Assembly: GCF_011745365.1 (NCBI RefSeq)
Contig: NW_024468917.1
Location: forward strand, 124,001 to 188,000
Direction: 5' to 3'
DNA from: Cryphonectria parasitica EP155
Lineage: Eukaryota > Ascomycota > Sordariomycetes > Diaporthales > Cryphonectriaceae
Length of the DNA: 64,000 bases
Both the position numbers and the translations under genes were made by a program. Below are positions 10,512-21,939 of this stretch, piece by piece. Within the stretch, counting starts at the first letter, position 1. Each line of letters starts with the position of its first letter. The notes under the pieces were generated by a model. The model had not been told where the DNA came from and ran no database searches. It was given only the letters and a program-made list of their open reading frames with translations.

Positions 10512-11732
10512 TTATTTACCTGGTATTGACTCCATGTCTAACATGTGCCCCATCTTTTCGATCTGAACGTAGATAATCAGTGAGCATTCGTTTGTGCAGA
10601 TGATCCGAGCAGCACTTACCTTGGTCTTGAGATAACCCTCCACCTCCTTACTCCGGAAACCTCCCCGTCCCCTCCAGCTCAGGGGGACCATCTCAACTCT
10701 CTCCCTGACGACGACCTCCCGGTTCGGACCCTCGACGGCACGGATTTTGTCAGGGTTGTTCGTCAACAGCCTAATCTCGTCCTGGCCCAGATCCAACAGC
10801 ATGGCGGTGGCCAGGCCATAGCTTCTGGCGTCGGCAGGATGCCTCAGCAGCAGGTTCGCCTCAACAGTGTCGGAGCCCAGATCCTGGAGGTTGTATGCCT
10901 TGAGCTTCTCCCCCAGGCCGATTCCCCTGCCTTCCTGCCTGAGGTAGATAATGACACCCCCGGCGCGGTTAGATGGCAGTGACATCAGCCTCGCGGCCTC
11001 GTCAAGCTGCTCGCCGCAGTCGCAGCGTGCTGACCAGGCCGTCTCGCCCGTGTAACACTCGCTGTGTATGCGCACCAAGGGAATATCGCTGTTCCGCGCA
11101 GGGGGGCCTTCGACCTGTTCCGGACCCATCATGCCGCTGGTGGTCCTCCCAGGGTAGAGACGTCCAACGTAGGCGCCGCGGACCATACGGTCCGTCTCGG
11201 TCTCACCGGGCCTGGGGGCGTCCAGACTCTTGCTCCTGATATTGTCACCAAAAACAATGGCAAGATGTTCTTTATTATCGACGTCGTTGGTGTAAAGATG
11301 GAGGAACATCTCGGTACCGGTGACAGTAGGGATGCGGGCGCGCACGATGCACTCGACTTGGGGCAGCCGTTCGACTAGGCGGGGCTTCGATGACCCGCAG
11401 CCCGAATCTGGGCCAGGAAGAGAGGAGTCGACGGGAACGGCGCGGGCGGGACGGAGGGAGGGGCCGGCGGGAGAGGTCGGGGCCCCGGTGAGGGAAGGGA
11501 TCGAGGTGGATGGGGTGCTTGTGCCCGGCGTCGAGGGAGGGGTGAAGGACGGACTGAGCAGCGAGGGCGGCGGAGGGCGGGTTATTGCTGACGATGATTC
11601 GTCCTGGTCGGACTCGTGGTTTGCAGGCACACTGCCGTCTTCGAGAGCTGTGGTTGGGAGGTCGTCATCGAGGTCGGTGTCAGGATGACGGGGTGTGGAC
11701 CGCGGCGAGTAGAAGGAGGGCAGTCCAGCCAT
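10512..11732 (-). CDS. RIB1: GTP cyclohydrolase II (riboflavin biosynthesis)
   Basis: Catalyses the first committed step of riboflavin synthesis: GTP to 2,5-diamino-6-ribosylamino-pyrimidinone phosphate, formate and pyrophosphate, in the cytosol. Exons 11732-10620 and 10562-10512 give 387 aa. The 57-nt intron (GTAAGT donor, CTGAT branch, CGTTCAG acceptor) joins GYLKTK to IEKMGHML, the expected family C-terminus. The zinc site is visible as HSECYTGE with RCDCGEQ (Cys226, Cys237, Cys239). Other conserved blocks are [11 protein letters not shown] with the catalytic Arg, and LTNNPDKI. The first 110 or so residues are Pro/Ser/Thr-rich, a common fungal extension. The intron is a multiple of three and has no stop, so a retained transcript would add 19 residues in frame. 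It is divergent from the coilin-like gene across 1.4 kb. Confidence 0.95.
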   Translation of the reverse strand: MAGLPSFYSPRSTPRHPDTDLDDDLPTTALEDGSVPANHESDQDESSSAITRPPPPSLLSPSFTPPSTPGTSTPSTSIPSLTGAPTSPAGPSLRPARAVPVDSSLPGPDSGCGSSKPRLVERLPQVECIVRARIPTVTGTEMFLHLYTNDVDNKEHLAIVFGDNIRSKSLDAPRPGETETDRMVRGAYVGRLYPGRTTSGMMGPEQVEGPPARNSDIPLVRIHSECYTGETAWSARCDCGEQLDEAARLMSLPSNRAGGVIIYLRQEGRGIGLGEKLKAYNLQDLGSDTVEANLLLRHPADARSYGLATAMLLDLGQDEIRLLTNNPDKIRAVEGPNREVVVRERVEMVPLSWRGRGGFRSKEVEGYLKTKVSAARIICTNECSLIIYVQIEKMGHMLDMESIPGK

Positions 11733-13154
11733 ATTGTAGGAAAATTGATGTGATCAGATGCCACCCAGCTCAACCTTCCAGTGCGGCCCCGAAACGGAAC
11801 TTTTCAGTCGGGCCTCAACTTGAGGAAGCGTCTCCGGTGGTGCCGGTGGCTGTGCCTGTTGCGATGGAGAGAGTGTCTGAGCCTTTTTACTTGACCAACG
11901 GTCAAACTCAAGCCCAAGCTCAGGACCATGGACTGTCTCGAGAGCGCAGTCCTAATGAATGAATCGATTTAATTCCAGCACCCGAAAGAGACGGTTGTAC
12001 TGCTGGTCCCGGTTGAGAGAGTTGCTCGTCATGGACTGCGTCCTCCTCGTGGTTTCCTCTGCAAGTATAAATTGAAGGCGTACCTGCTCGCGTATTATCT
12101 GCCGTGAGTGAGGTCGAGTAATGCGTCTTTCTTTTTTTTGGGGGGGGGGGAGGGGGTGGTTCAACGATGTGCTTCTTGCAGTGGGAGGAAAGGCAATTAA
12201 TTTTGTCTACAGCGCAGTGCCCTGAGAGGTGGCCGAGCAAAGAACATAGCCGACTGTGAAGGCAGGAAGGGCCCGTTCCGCTTACCGGCGCCCCACTACC
12301 TGCCTACACCCTGCACCAACCGCTGTGTACGATACGTAATGCATATGTGGAGTAATACATTATACACACAACTAAGTAAGCCTTAGTCAGCGCCTGGTCC
12401 CAGAATGCAGAACAGAGCAGAACGTCACAGAAAAGCCACAGGAGGGAACGCCAAATAATTCTTAGGATCAACAGAGCGAACTACCATGTACTGAGCGAGA
12501 TGGCATCAGATAGCGATTTAAGTCTAGGTCGACGTACTGAAATGCTATATTGGTATTGATATGCACTGAGATGGGTTTGTGCCTATGTTTATGGTTGATG
12601 GCCTGCTGCCTGGCAATTGGAGAGCAGATACTACTATAGTATGTACATACAAATGCTGAGGACCCTTGCATGCCATTCAACCCCTCATCCGACCAAGACA
12701 ATAAGAAAAAAGCCCTTAAAGATCACCCCCACCTGGATCGCCTAAACCACTATACAGCGTTGCGCGCTACCCCGCGCTGCTGCCCTGCCAGCTCGCTAAA
12801 GTCGCCAAGGCCTACAGGGAACGTGCACCTCACGCGGCAGGCGGTTGCCATCTAATTCGTACCGCCTAAATTATTTTCTGTTTTATTTTGACGCGTCCGC
12901 TGAGCGTCACAAGGGCTCCCCTCTTTCACTTCCCAGGCCCGTCTAGACTACACTTGTTTACATCTCCACAGCACGATCATTTATGGGCCATGCATGTCGA
13001 TAGCGTCGCCATCCTCCACCCGTAGGACATCCAGCGATCCTGGTATTGCCAGTTCAAAAACCATCGCGTGTGCGGGTGTTCATGGTTGCGGCAAGACGAC
13101 ACACCATCCAGCCCATAACCACCACCAACAACGACCAGGTTTCCGAAGACGAGG
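11733..13154. other. Divergent promoter region between RIB1 and the coilin-like gene
   Basis: No gene is evident in this 1.4-kb divergent intergenic stretch. It contains an 11-nt G run at 12140-12150 preceded by a T8 run. On the RIB1 transcript strand that is a poly-C tract in the upstream or leader region. No clear TATA box was recognised. Confidence 0.4.
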
Positions 13155-16100
13155 ATGGACAATAATCTTCGTCTCCGGTTGGTGGTGCGGCGGAATGGCT
13201 TGCCCGAAGTCAGACTCCTCTTCAACCTTCCCCTCGCCGACGATCCCAACATCGCCAATCTCCTGGACCACGTCAACGACACCGTCCCTCTTGAGGATGC
13301 TGAAGGCGAGTGGGGTCTGGAGGATTACGCCGTCGAGCTCCATGACAAGAACGGCCATGCCTTCGAGTGTCTGCACTTTCAACCCGTTGCAGGTCTTTTA
13401 GACAAAGATGATGAGGTCTTGTTAGTCGCCCTGCTCAGCATCATTCTGCTCCTGCAATTTCCCCCAAAATACCAACGTTTTGTTACCGAGAGTATCTCCA
13501 CCTGCTGACTACTCTGACTACTCTTGTAATAGCATCCGTCCTCTAATGTCCATCGACCTGAGAAAACGCCGGTTGGCTGGAAGAGATCAGATTGTCGCCG
13601 GAGGAGAACATCTCATTGATGGCGTGCCTTTCGGCCGTCCCCGCCTCCGAATTCCCAGAGCCCGCCCACCCGTCAGCATCGCCCCCCGAAAACGTCGCCG
13701 CTTGACCTACGAACAGGATGAGGATGTCGATATAGATTCTTCTGATGACGACTTTGTGGATGTGAATGCCGACCACGACGCAGATGGCCAAGATCACGAC
13801 CTACAATGGCGTCAGGAAGGCGAAGACGGCCAGGCACAGCTTCTCCTGACCCAGCATGGCGAGAAACGCCCCCGTGCAGGCCATCGGCGCGTGCATTTTC
13901 CTGGCAGCATTGGTACGAAGCCCGAATTGAACATTGCCAGGGCGGGTCAGCAAGGTGGCGACGAGACGGACCTCGGCAGGGACGAAGACGAGGATGAGGA
14001 CGGGGATGAGGATGAAGATGAACAAGAGGACATTGACTTCCAGGAGCTGGCTGAAGAGCTTGACGACCTCAATGCCCTTGCCGAAGAGGAAGAGGAGGCG
14101 GAAGGGGAGGCTCTCTTCGAGCGCGGCTCTCATGTCAACGAGGTACACGGACGCTTGCACACCCTAGCTGAGGGCCTCGACGAGACAGACCTCCATCCAG
14201 GTGGTGCTCATCGGAATAAGAGAGCCGCACCAAGTCGAACAGCACAGTTACAGATGCCTCAAGGCAGGGTTAAGCAAAAGGCTGCTGCGACTGCCCCTGC
14301 ACCCTTCTCCGAGAGACATGTTCCGCCTAAGCTAGGAAACCCTGCTCAAGCTGGAGTCAACCTGCTTGATGATTCTCTCCAGGATAAAGTCACTGCTATC
14401 CGGTTTGCCTTCCCCCAGGTGACTGCCGTTGATTGTGGGACGCTGCTTGTTAAGCAAAACATGGATGTGAGCAAAACATGGCAGATCTTGGCAAAATCAC
14501 TCAAGCCACGGCAGGGGCTTGCAGAGACTATGGTCATGAGTACTCAGCTGGAACTGCCTCGGCAGATACGGATAGTATCATCGTCTCCAATGAGCCCAGT
14601 TGAGGCGCTTGGTGAGGTCAGTCGCATCGAAGGTGACGACGAGGACGACCTTTCAAGTAGCGAGGAAGATGATAGCGACGAATCAGACGGACTCAGCGAC
14701 AACGAGAACGACTCCTCCCCTGACGACAGTGAGAGCGACAGTGAGAGCGATAGTGAGAGCGACGGCACTCGCGAAGAAAACCCGCCCAGACCATCTCGAC
14801 CTGTCAAACGCAATCGAAACACGCCCACATTGAGTAGCCTCTCGACCTCTTCTAGTGAGAGCGATTCTGAGAGCGACAGTGAAGCTGAAGAATCTGTCCA
14901 GATACAACAGCGGCAGACTAGGCCTCGAAATCAGCGCGCTGACGAGCGACAGCCACATGCAAGAGGCAGATCGTCCTGCAGTAGCAGCACAAGCGACACT
15001 TCCTCCGATACGTCTGCTTCAGAGGATCCTGTCATCCGGGAGCGTCCGTCTTCTACAACAGACGACAGCGAAGAGAGCTCCAGCTTGAACTCGAGTTCCG
15101 ACTCAAGTTCTGATTCGGACTTTGAGCCCGCGAGCAAAGCTGCTCGACCTATTAAGGCGAAAGCCACCACTTCACCCCAGCCTCTGACTACACCGCGAAC
15201 CTCTACGGTATCCAATGTCCTCTCTGATGCCCCAGCTCAAATACCCGTGCCACCTGGACAAGGCAAGACCAGGACACAGAAGCGCAACCAGAGGCGGCGG
15301 CTTGAGAACCAGGCAAAGAAAGCAGCTCTGTTAGCGGCGCTCGCTTCAGAAAATATCTCACAGGGAACTCGAAAGACACCTGTCAAGGAAGCCGATCTAG
15401 CTGCAAAGAAGAAGGCGCTTTTGCAGACACTGGGAACTGAATTGAGTACACTCAACCAGGGATCCGAAGCGGGAACCAAGCAGACCAACGGCGCTCACAC
15501 GACCTCGAGGCTGATGACAGAGAATCCAGATGCGTGGAGGCAGAAAATTTCCTACCGCGCCGTTGAGTGTGTACAGGAAGGGATAGTGCTCAGTGTGCCT
15601 CCGTTCCCGTTTGTACAGCGCTGGGACCCTCAACAGCGGTGGGACAATCAAATTGGCTCACAGCGTGGCGGCAAGAGGAAGTCCCGTGATAATACACAAT
15701 TACACGATGGAGGAAGCCGCAACAACTTCAAGAAGCCAAAGCTAAGCCAGGATTACCTTCACCAAGAGGATACCACAGCGTTCTTGACCAGCCAGGAAGA
15801 TATAACGCTGAACTACGATGATGCGCCTATCCAACCAGACGAGAGCCCACCGTTCAATGGATACGACTCCAGGCCCGCCGGACCCAGTCAAGTCGGAATT
15901 TACGAGGTCGAAACGGATAATAATGGTGATGACGATGACGACCTTCCAGCACTGCCGCCAGATACATCTTCACTACCCGAGCTACATAAACAGAACCTCA
16001 CCACGGGGTTGATTGTCGCGTGGAAGCAATTGCTCTGCACCGAGGCCACCAATTGGCAGCCTCAGCTGAGTGATTTCATGACAGCCGCTGTCATCGACAT

Positions 16101-17973
16101 CCATGACGACGGTGAAAATTTCCAGGTACAACTGGCCAAGCGTGACAGAAACATCGATAAGAATGAGAAAAAGTTTGATGAGGAGACTGGACAACGGATC
16201 TACGGCAAATTCGAGGTTCCCGACGAGGATGAGGACGATGGCATGTATGAAGATGAAGATCTTGGCATTCGAGACGTCTGCCTGTCTCAAATGCTTGACG
16301 CTCGTATTGTGCAACAGGCCAGTACAGCAAGTCAGGCACGAGCCACCAACGAAGGCGCCGGCGAAGACAGTTCTCCCGAACAAGGCAACTCCGACTTTAC
16401 TTCGGCCGCAGCATGTCGTCAGCCTCGACCTGATGTCGAAGTGGCAGATAGCCAACCGAAACAGAGCTTGCACAAAAGCACAGTGTTGAGCAAGTGCAAT
16501 GGTAGCAACGAACAGTCCGCCACACTTGATTACGAGGCTAATGGCCGTGAAGCGGAGCAGGATCCAGAGACATCCCGCGCCGTGGAGATCGAAATGAATG
16601 AGGACAGTGCTGATGCAGAGGAGAGTTTCATTGCTGAGACATATCATGATGTCGCCGTCAACGACGACTACGTACAAGCCAAATCCACCAGCGACGCGAT
16701 GGACATCTCTCAAACACGCCGGGACGAGATCAGTCAACTCATCAACGAAGTAGGCTTCCGCCAGAATGTCGGATCTCCCATTGACCAGTCTGCCTTCTTG
16801 CAGTTAGGAAGCCCATCTCGTCAACTGGAGGAAGAACTTGCATCCGCAGTGCGCCCTTCGAACCTAGCAGGCTCACTGCAGAGGGACTTATCCGAAGCGC
16901 CGTCAGAGTACGGCTCTAAGGACCCCTCACAGCAAGACTTGGGCCATGTTGCCGTCGCTGCTGCTGCTGGTGATTCCTCTGGAGAAGTTCCTTATCCTAA
17001 ACTACATGTTTCTCAAGATACCGCCGCCAGTGACCAGAATGGAAGGCAGCTGGATCCGAATTTCATCACGCATTCCGACAACCTGGGTGTCAATTCTTCA
17101 AACGAATCGCCGATGATCAATGGGTTCGGTGATGAGACTGGAGTGGATGAAGCAACTAGGTCTGACGGACAAGGTCGCGAAAATACGCCTTCGCGGCAGA
17201 TCCATAACGATGACCTGCAAGATGCACGAACGACGAGTACAGAAGCCGCGTTTTTCAAGTCGACGCAGTTAAGCCCTGCGGCGAGTGATTTTGGATCCGC
17301 CAACTCAACCGGGTCCTCAAGTATCTTCCCAGAAGTCGAGTTCATTGGCTCACAGCCAGCCAAGATCCATTTCGGGGTTGTTTCCGACAAGATCAAGAGT
17401 GAGCCTTCGGGATTCAAGGACAAGACAGACAAATCGAGCAATGCCCGCTTGGATGTACCCATCTCTCCGCCGGCAGTGTCAAGGCTACGAGCGAGGCAGT
17501 CACATGACTCTCTCTCCCGCTCACAGAATAGCAGCCGGGACTCTCTCACGTCAGCACGCCTAGCAGGCCCTGGTACACCGGGTGAAAAGGGCGCTGGCAA
17601 TGAGCTGGAGAGTCAGGAGGCGAAACCCGGCTCCACTGTGCAAGAAGACCGCCAGGTAGTTTCGCTGATGACTAGCAGTCCCGCGCTTGAGCAAGAAGAA
17701 GACGGCGATGCAGAGCCTGAGCCAGAGTACACAGAGATGTATGCCGATGACAGCGTTGATGGTGACTACGGTGATGACTCGCTCACCAGTCTGCCAGCTA
17801 CCAAGACAGCTAAACAGACGCGGCGTCCGAGAACGAGAAGAGGCACAAGCGTGCCCATTGCTGCAAGTAAAGAGGACACGATGGACGCGAATTGGGTTGC
17901 AGGAAGCCAAGGACCGAGCCGTAAAGCCTCTGGACGATTTGGAGCTAAGAGATGGTCGGCCGGCGGGTTCTAG
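13155..17973 (+). CDS. Large coilin-like nuclear protein (fungal DUF7357-type N-terminus, atypical Tudor-like domain)
   Basis: Exons 13155-13420 and 13533-17973 encode 1568 aa. The intron (GTTAGT donor, CTGAC branch, AATAG acceptor, 112 nt) joins DKDDEV to IRPL, as I remember for fungal relatives. The N-terminal ~120 residues form a ubiquitin-like module starting LRLRLVVRRNGLPEVRL, followed by basic patches RKRRLAGR and APRKRRRLTY. Acidic and Ser-Asp/Ser-Glu repeats fill roughly residues 190-640. Around 750 is a conserved block ISYRAVECVQEG with PPFPFVQRWDPQQ. Residues ~910-1010 read GLIVAWKQLL, WQPQLSDF and SQMLDARIV, which matches the atypical Tudor domain at the end of animal and plant coilin (xFKxLELT, PDVSDYREG, ELIDPRLI). 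Coilin scaffolds Cajal bodies and binds snRNP components. About 560 disordered residues follow the Tudor-like region, unlike animal coilin. The coilin link is my inference. Confidence 0.75.
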
Positions 17974-19547
17974 AAAGGACCCATGGCTTAGTTGGTTGAG
18001 CTGGGAAATCGGCTCTTTTGCTCTGCAGCTCGGGGTTGTTGCCGGTGAGGATCCTTTAGCAGATTGAGGCTGTGGTAATCGACCTTGTCACCCCCCCCCC
18101 CCGGAGGGAGATCTTTTCATACAAATAATGCATGAGAAGCCCTAAAAGGTGGTGGGTTTACGCTTTGTAGAAGGTTGCACACTGGGACATGGCTTGGATG
18201 AGAGAAATTCTGTGTAGCTTCCTTGTTGTCTTGTCACCTCATTACCACAAAATGGTGCGAATCATCCCAAGTCTACTCATCGTGCTGGGAACGCCATAGC
18301 TAAGTGTTTATCTCATGTTCTCAGCGGGATAATATCACAAAGAAGGCACAAGAAACCTGCTCAAAATGCACGTATGAGCTTTCCCGTGGGCCTGGCCAGG
18401 TGCGAGTGATACAACAGCTGACTTTGAGAGTTTTCCTTTTCTTTCCTTTCCTTTCTGTTGCTGTATCATGGCTGTATAACTAGAGGAAGGGATCAACATT
18501 ACTTCGTGTTCTTACCCTAAACTGCAACCACACAAGTACTATGGTAAGTGTTAGACTGTTCGGCCACAACTGCAAGTCAAGTGTGAGTGCGGTCGATTGA
18601 ATGAGTTGGAACGATTGGGAACCAAACCCCTGCTCAGCGCACTGAGGTGTGCGCCCCACCACCACCAACCAGGACTGGCATTCATCCGCTGGTAGAACGC
18701 AGCCAATCATTTGACACGGAGCTGCAGGTATCGAACCTAGCTGCAACGAGGTGATAATCTAGAACCCCCAGGGGAGAACTCTCAGAACTTTCAGAGAAAT
18801 TTTCTGAGCCAGTCCCTGACGGCCATTTTGACAAGCCTGTGACTGAGGCTTGAAGTCGACAGAAGGCATTGTTGCTCATTGACAGCTAAACTGGATCATC
18901 CTCACTCAACCATGACGTTCAAGCATGCAGATAAGCTTGGTCGTCCCCCGGACCCAGTTGCCAGATGCCAGGCTCTCGCATACTTGGCAGCATCAACTCA
19001 GAAGTTCTGCAGGCCAACCAACGTTCTGTGGCTCACGCTAGATAGTTGATCAGGCACTGCAATCAAGGAAAATGGAGTGTATTGGTGTCCGTCGCTCATC
19101 TTTGACCACTATCCCCTCCCCCTCCTTCATGCGAAGTGGTGGAGGGGAATTAGATGATACAGGGTCAGGCGCTTGAGTAAGTAAGGGTTATATTGCTTTG
19201 TTGGTTAGGAGAGGCTGTTCTTGTATGCTGCTGGTGTTAAATATATCTGGTGTTCACGGCTGCTCCTCCTCCCAGTCCTCTGCGAGAATTGTTGACCAAG
19301 TTTCCGTACCTGTTTCGCTCCTTACTTTTTTCATTCCCGGGCTTGAAGCTCGTTTCTTTTCCGTTGACGAGAGTTTTCTTTTGCTCCCTATACGCAAACA
19401 AGATCTTGATGGATTTCTAAATACGAACGCCGAGGAAAATCACGACTTACACAAGATCTTGCTGATTGTTTCCATATCTACGCTGGAGACAAGGCGAAAG
19501 GGGCCGACCTTCTTTTTTCCCCGTAACCGTTCAAACAAGAGAATACG
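17974..19547. other. Intergenic region with C12 tract
   Basis: A C12 run at 18091-18102 lies 118 nt past the coilin-like stop and is probably in its 3' region. A pyrimidine repeat (ttttccttttctttcctttcc) lies near 18432-18455. Short frames here are not convincing genes. The right part is the promoter of the secreted-protein gene at 19548. Confidence 0.4.
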
Positions 19548-20219
19548 ATGCTGGCCATCATCTTTATGCAACTGCTCCTCGGACTGGCGCCCGTCGCCTA
19601 CGCCAGTCCTTTTACGAGACCGGCCAATCCAGATGTGAAGCTGTTCACCTTCACCAGACCAGCCGGCCAAGCCACAGCGTTGACTACCACAACCACCACT
19701 ACCACGGCAGCCCCGACGGCACTACAAACATCCGCATCTCTGGAGGCGGACGGGTCGAGGAGGGATCAGCAGCAAGTTGAGTTGCGAGACGTGCAGATGG
19801 CGCCCGTCAGGCCCCAGCAACGCGACGGTTTCGCCACATCGCCAGCGAGCACCTCGGCCGTGGCCGCATCAGCCACCACCGCCGCCGCCGCCGCCGCCGA
19901 CGCAGGAGACGACGACACGGCAGTGCAGACGACCACACCGACGCAAGACGAGGTTGCTGCCACGACAGCGGCACCGACGGACAACCCAGATGTCGACTCG
20001 GACCTCGCGCGGGAGGGCTACAGCCAGGTGACCTTTTACTCGTGTGAGAAGTATGCCGCCGCCACGGCAACTCACTGTGGCTGGCACGAGGAGGTCGTGC
20101 ACGTTAGCGGGGCCGACAGGCGTGGGGGGCAAGCGATCGGGGGAGGAGGGCTAGGGAGCGCGGCGGTTGCGGCTGCGGCGGGTGCGGTTGTGGTCGTGAA
20201 CTTGGTGTTGCGGAGGTGA
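19548..20219 (+). CDS. Small secreted protein with C-x(n)-HCGWH motif, probably GPI-anchored
   Basis: A single exon of 223 aa. The signal peptide (MLAIIFMQLLLGLAPVAYA) has an AYA cleavage site followed by SP. The middle is low-complexity Thr/Ala/Asp, probably O-glycosylated. Near the C-terminus is YSQVTFYSCEKYAAATATH followed by CGWHEEV. Many ascomycete surface proteins of unknown role share this short SC...HCGWH signature. The last ~25 residues (SAAVAAAAGAVVVVNLVL) are hydrophobic after a Gly-rich spacer, as in a GPI signal, though the final LRR is unusual. No intron is apparent. Function is unknown; cell-wall or surface location is inferred from the targeting signals only. Confidence 0.7.
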   Translation: MLAIIFMQLLLGLAPVAYASPFTRPANPDVKLFTFTRPAGQATALTTTTTTTTAAPTALQTSASLEADGSRRDQQQVELRDVQMAPVRPQQRDGFATSPASTSAVAASATTAAAAAADAGDDDTAVQTTTPTQDEVAATTAAPTDNPDVDSDLAREGYSQVTFYSCEKYAAATATHCGWHEEVVHVSGADRRGGQAIGGGGLGSAAVAAAAGAVVVVNLVLRR

Positions 20220-20949
20220 TATATATTGTAGGGCTGCTGTTGCCTGAGATAACCCGATTGGAAGATCAGTCGGAGTTGGCTTTTGTGTTTAGAAGTGGGA
20301 CGCGGATCAAGCTGGTGGCGTTCATTGGGGTTCAGCCTGGAGCTGTCAATATACCTGCCTCACTCGAGGCACTGTTCTTGTCTTATTTTCTTCAATATAA
20401 GTTGGTACGGGAGGTTGGTCAGCGAGAGAAGATAAGCCTTGCTCTGATTAGAGTCCTGGCCAGAATCAAATATAGACGAATAAGACCTGAACCACTTTCG
20501 AGAGATTGGATCGGAATTGGAAGCAGGATGTCGAAAGAATGGCGGCGCATGCGAGTGCTTTATTTGTTTTGATGCTATGATTGATCATATAACCACCGCA
20601 GTCCCATCCGTGTTCACGACGCCATGACCTCAAAAAACAGAATCTCTTTTGTGTGGGTGTTGCCGAACAAGACCTCATGTGGTAGTGCATCATGTCATGT
20701 CGAATTTTCGAAAACGCAGCATCACGGGCGATGATGCGTCTCGGGTGTATATCCTCACTCTGCCGGCCCGCCTGCCTTCCTGCCTGTGCATACACCTGCC
20801 AACCAAAGCCAGTACAGCCCTCGCAAAGCCCGACCAAGTACCAACTCGAGAACCGACATGCTTCGGGATGGATAAGAAGCAGTAGGGAACGGGGAATTGG
20901 CAGTGTCGGTAAGACGAGGTCGTGAGAGGGGAAGAGGGGGGCGAGTCGC
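20220..20949. other. Convergent intergenic region between the HCGWH gene and the eS24 gene
   Basis: This holds the 3' ends of two convergent genes. Open frames at 20466-21053 (minus) and on the plus strand overlap the last eS24 exon and are shadows. No gene is recognised. Confidence 0.4.
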
Positions 20950-21445
20950 TTATTTCTCCTTCTTGGCCTTGGCACCCTTGACCTTGGCAGTGCCGCGGAG
21001 GGTCTTCTGTCGGTTCTTGCGCTGCTTGCCTGTATTAGGGGGGAAAAGGACACAAGTTAGCTAAACATGACCGGCTAAGACTGTGACGAGACAGTGAGGT
21101 GCGGGGATGATCACGGTCATCGTGGGACAAAGATACGTACGCTGCTGCCTGCTAGCCTTCTCGATCTTCTTAGCCAGGCCAACACGGACCAGGCGGTAGT
21201 GAGGCTCGAACTTCTTCATGGCCTCAGGCGAGTCGTAGACGAGGGCAAAGCCAGTGGTCTTGCCGCCACCGAACTGAGTGCGCAGACCGAAGACGGAGAC
21301 CTGGTCCTTGCCGGCCTTGTACAGGCCAGCCAGCTTGTCGCGGAGCTCGTCCTTGGCGATGTTGGGACGGTTGGGGTGCAGGATGTCACTGTGATGGAGA
21401 AAAGAGGTCAGAACACTAGTCACGACAAACTCGGCAATTCTTGTG

Positions 21446-21480
<35 letters not shown>

Positions 21481-21939
21481 GAGGTGTTTGGTGTCTCTCT
21501 CGCGTCTCGACAGAAGTTGTGGCCGAGCCTTTGCTTGACAATGTCGTGCCGTCTCGGCCCCTCCACCTCTCGAATTCGCTGTACTGCCATGTACTGCATC
21601 TTCTCGACCCCGTTTGCACCCTCATCCCCGTTTGTGCAGGCCCTATCACCAGTCCTCCCGGTCCAAGTTCGCGGTGTCGATTCGGTTTGTTCTGATTGAA
21701 CAAGTGCGTCTCCGCAATCCTTTTTCGTGGTCTCCTCCTCTTCCAATGCTTGGTGATATCGATGAACTTGCAGTTGTGGGGTATAGATGCTGATTTGAGG
21801 GGCAGAACAGAGTCGAGAAGGTGGGCGGATGGATGGACTGGAAGATGAATACTCACACGACCATCTGCTTGCGACCCAGGAGAGGGTTGCGGATGAACTT
21901 GCGAGTCCGCAGAGTAACGGGAGTATCGGCGTCCGCCAT
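20950..21939 (-). CDS. RPS24: 40S ribosomal protein eS24
   Basis: Structural protein of the small ribosomal subunit. Three exons: 21939-21857, 21388-21141 and 21029-20950, giving 136 aa, the usual eS24 length. It begins [15 protein letters not shown], contains [16 protein letters not shown] split by intron 1, [20 protein letters not shown], and ends in a Lys-rich tail ([11 protein letters not shown]). Intron 1 is 468 nt (GTGAGT donor, CATCACAG acceptor), much longer than other introns here, and contains a (TG)16 repeat. Intron 2 is 111 nt (GTACGT, CTAATACAG). Long first introns near the start codon are common in fungal ribosomal protein genes. The gene is divergent from the AAA ATPase gene. 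Confidence 0.97.
21447..21478. repeat. (TG)16 microsatellite inside eS24 intron 1
   Basis: An uninterrupted TG repeat on the plus strand, so CA on the eS24 transcript, lies near the 3' end of the 468-nt first intron, about 60 nt before the acceptor. CA tracts can affect splicing in other eukaryotes; no such role is shown here. It should be length-polymorphic between strains. Confidence 0.95.

Noticed and set aside
16090..16740. 251-codon minus-strand frame inside the coilin-like gene
   Set aside because: Antisense shadow of a long, biased coding region; no independent support.
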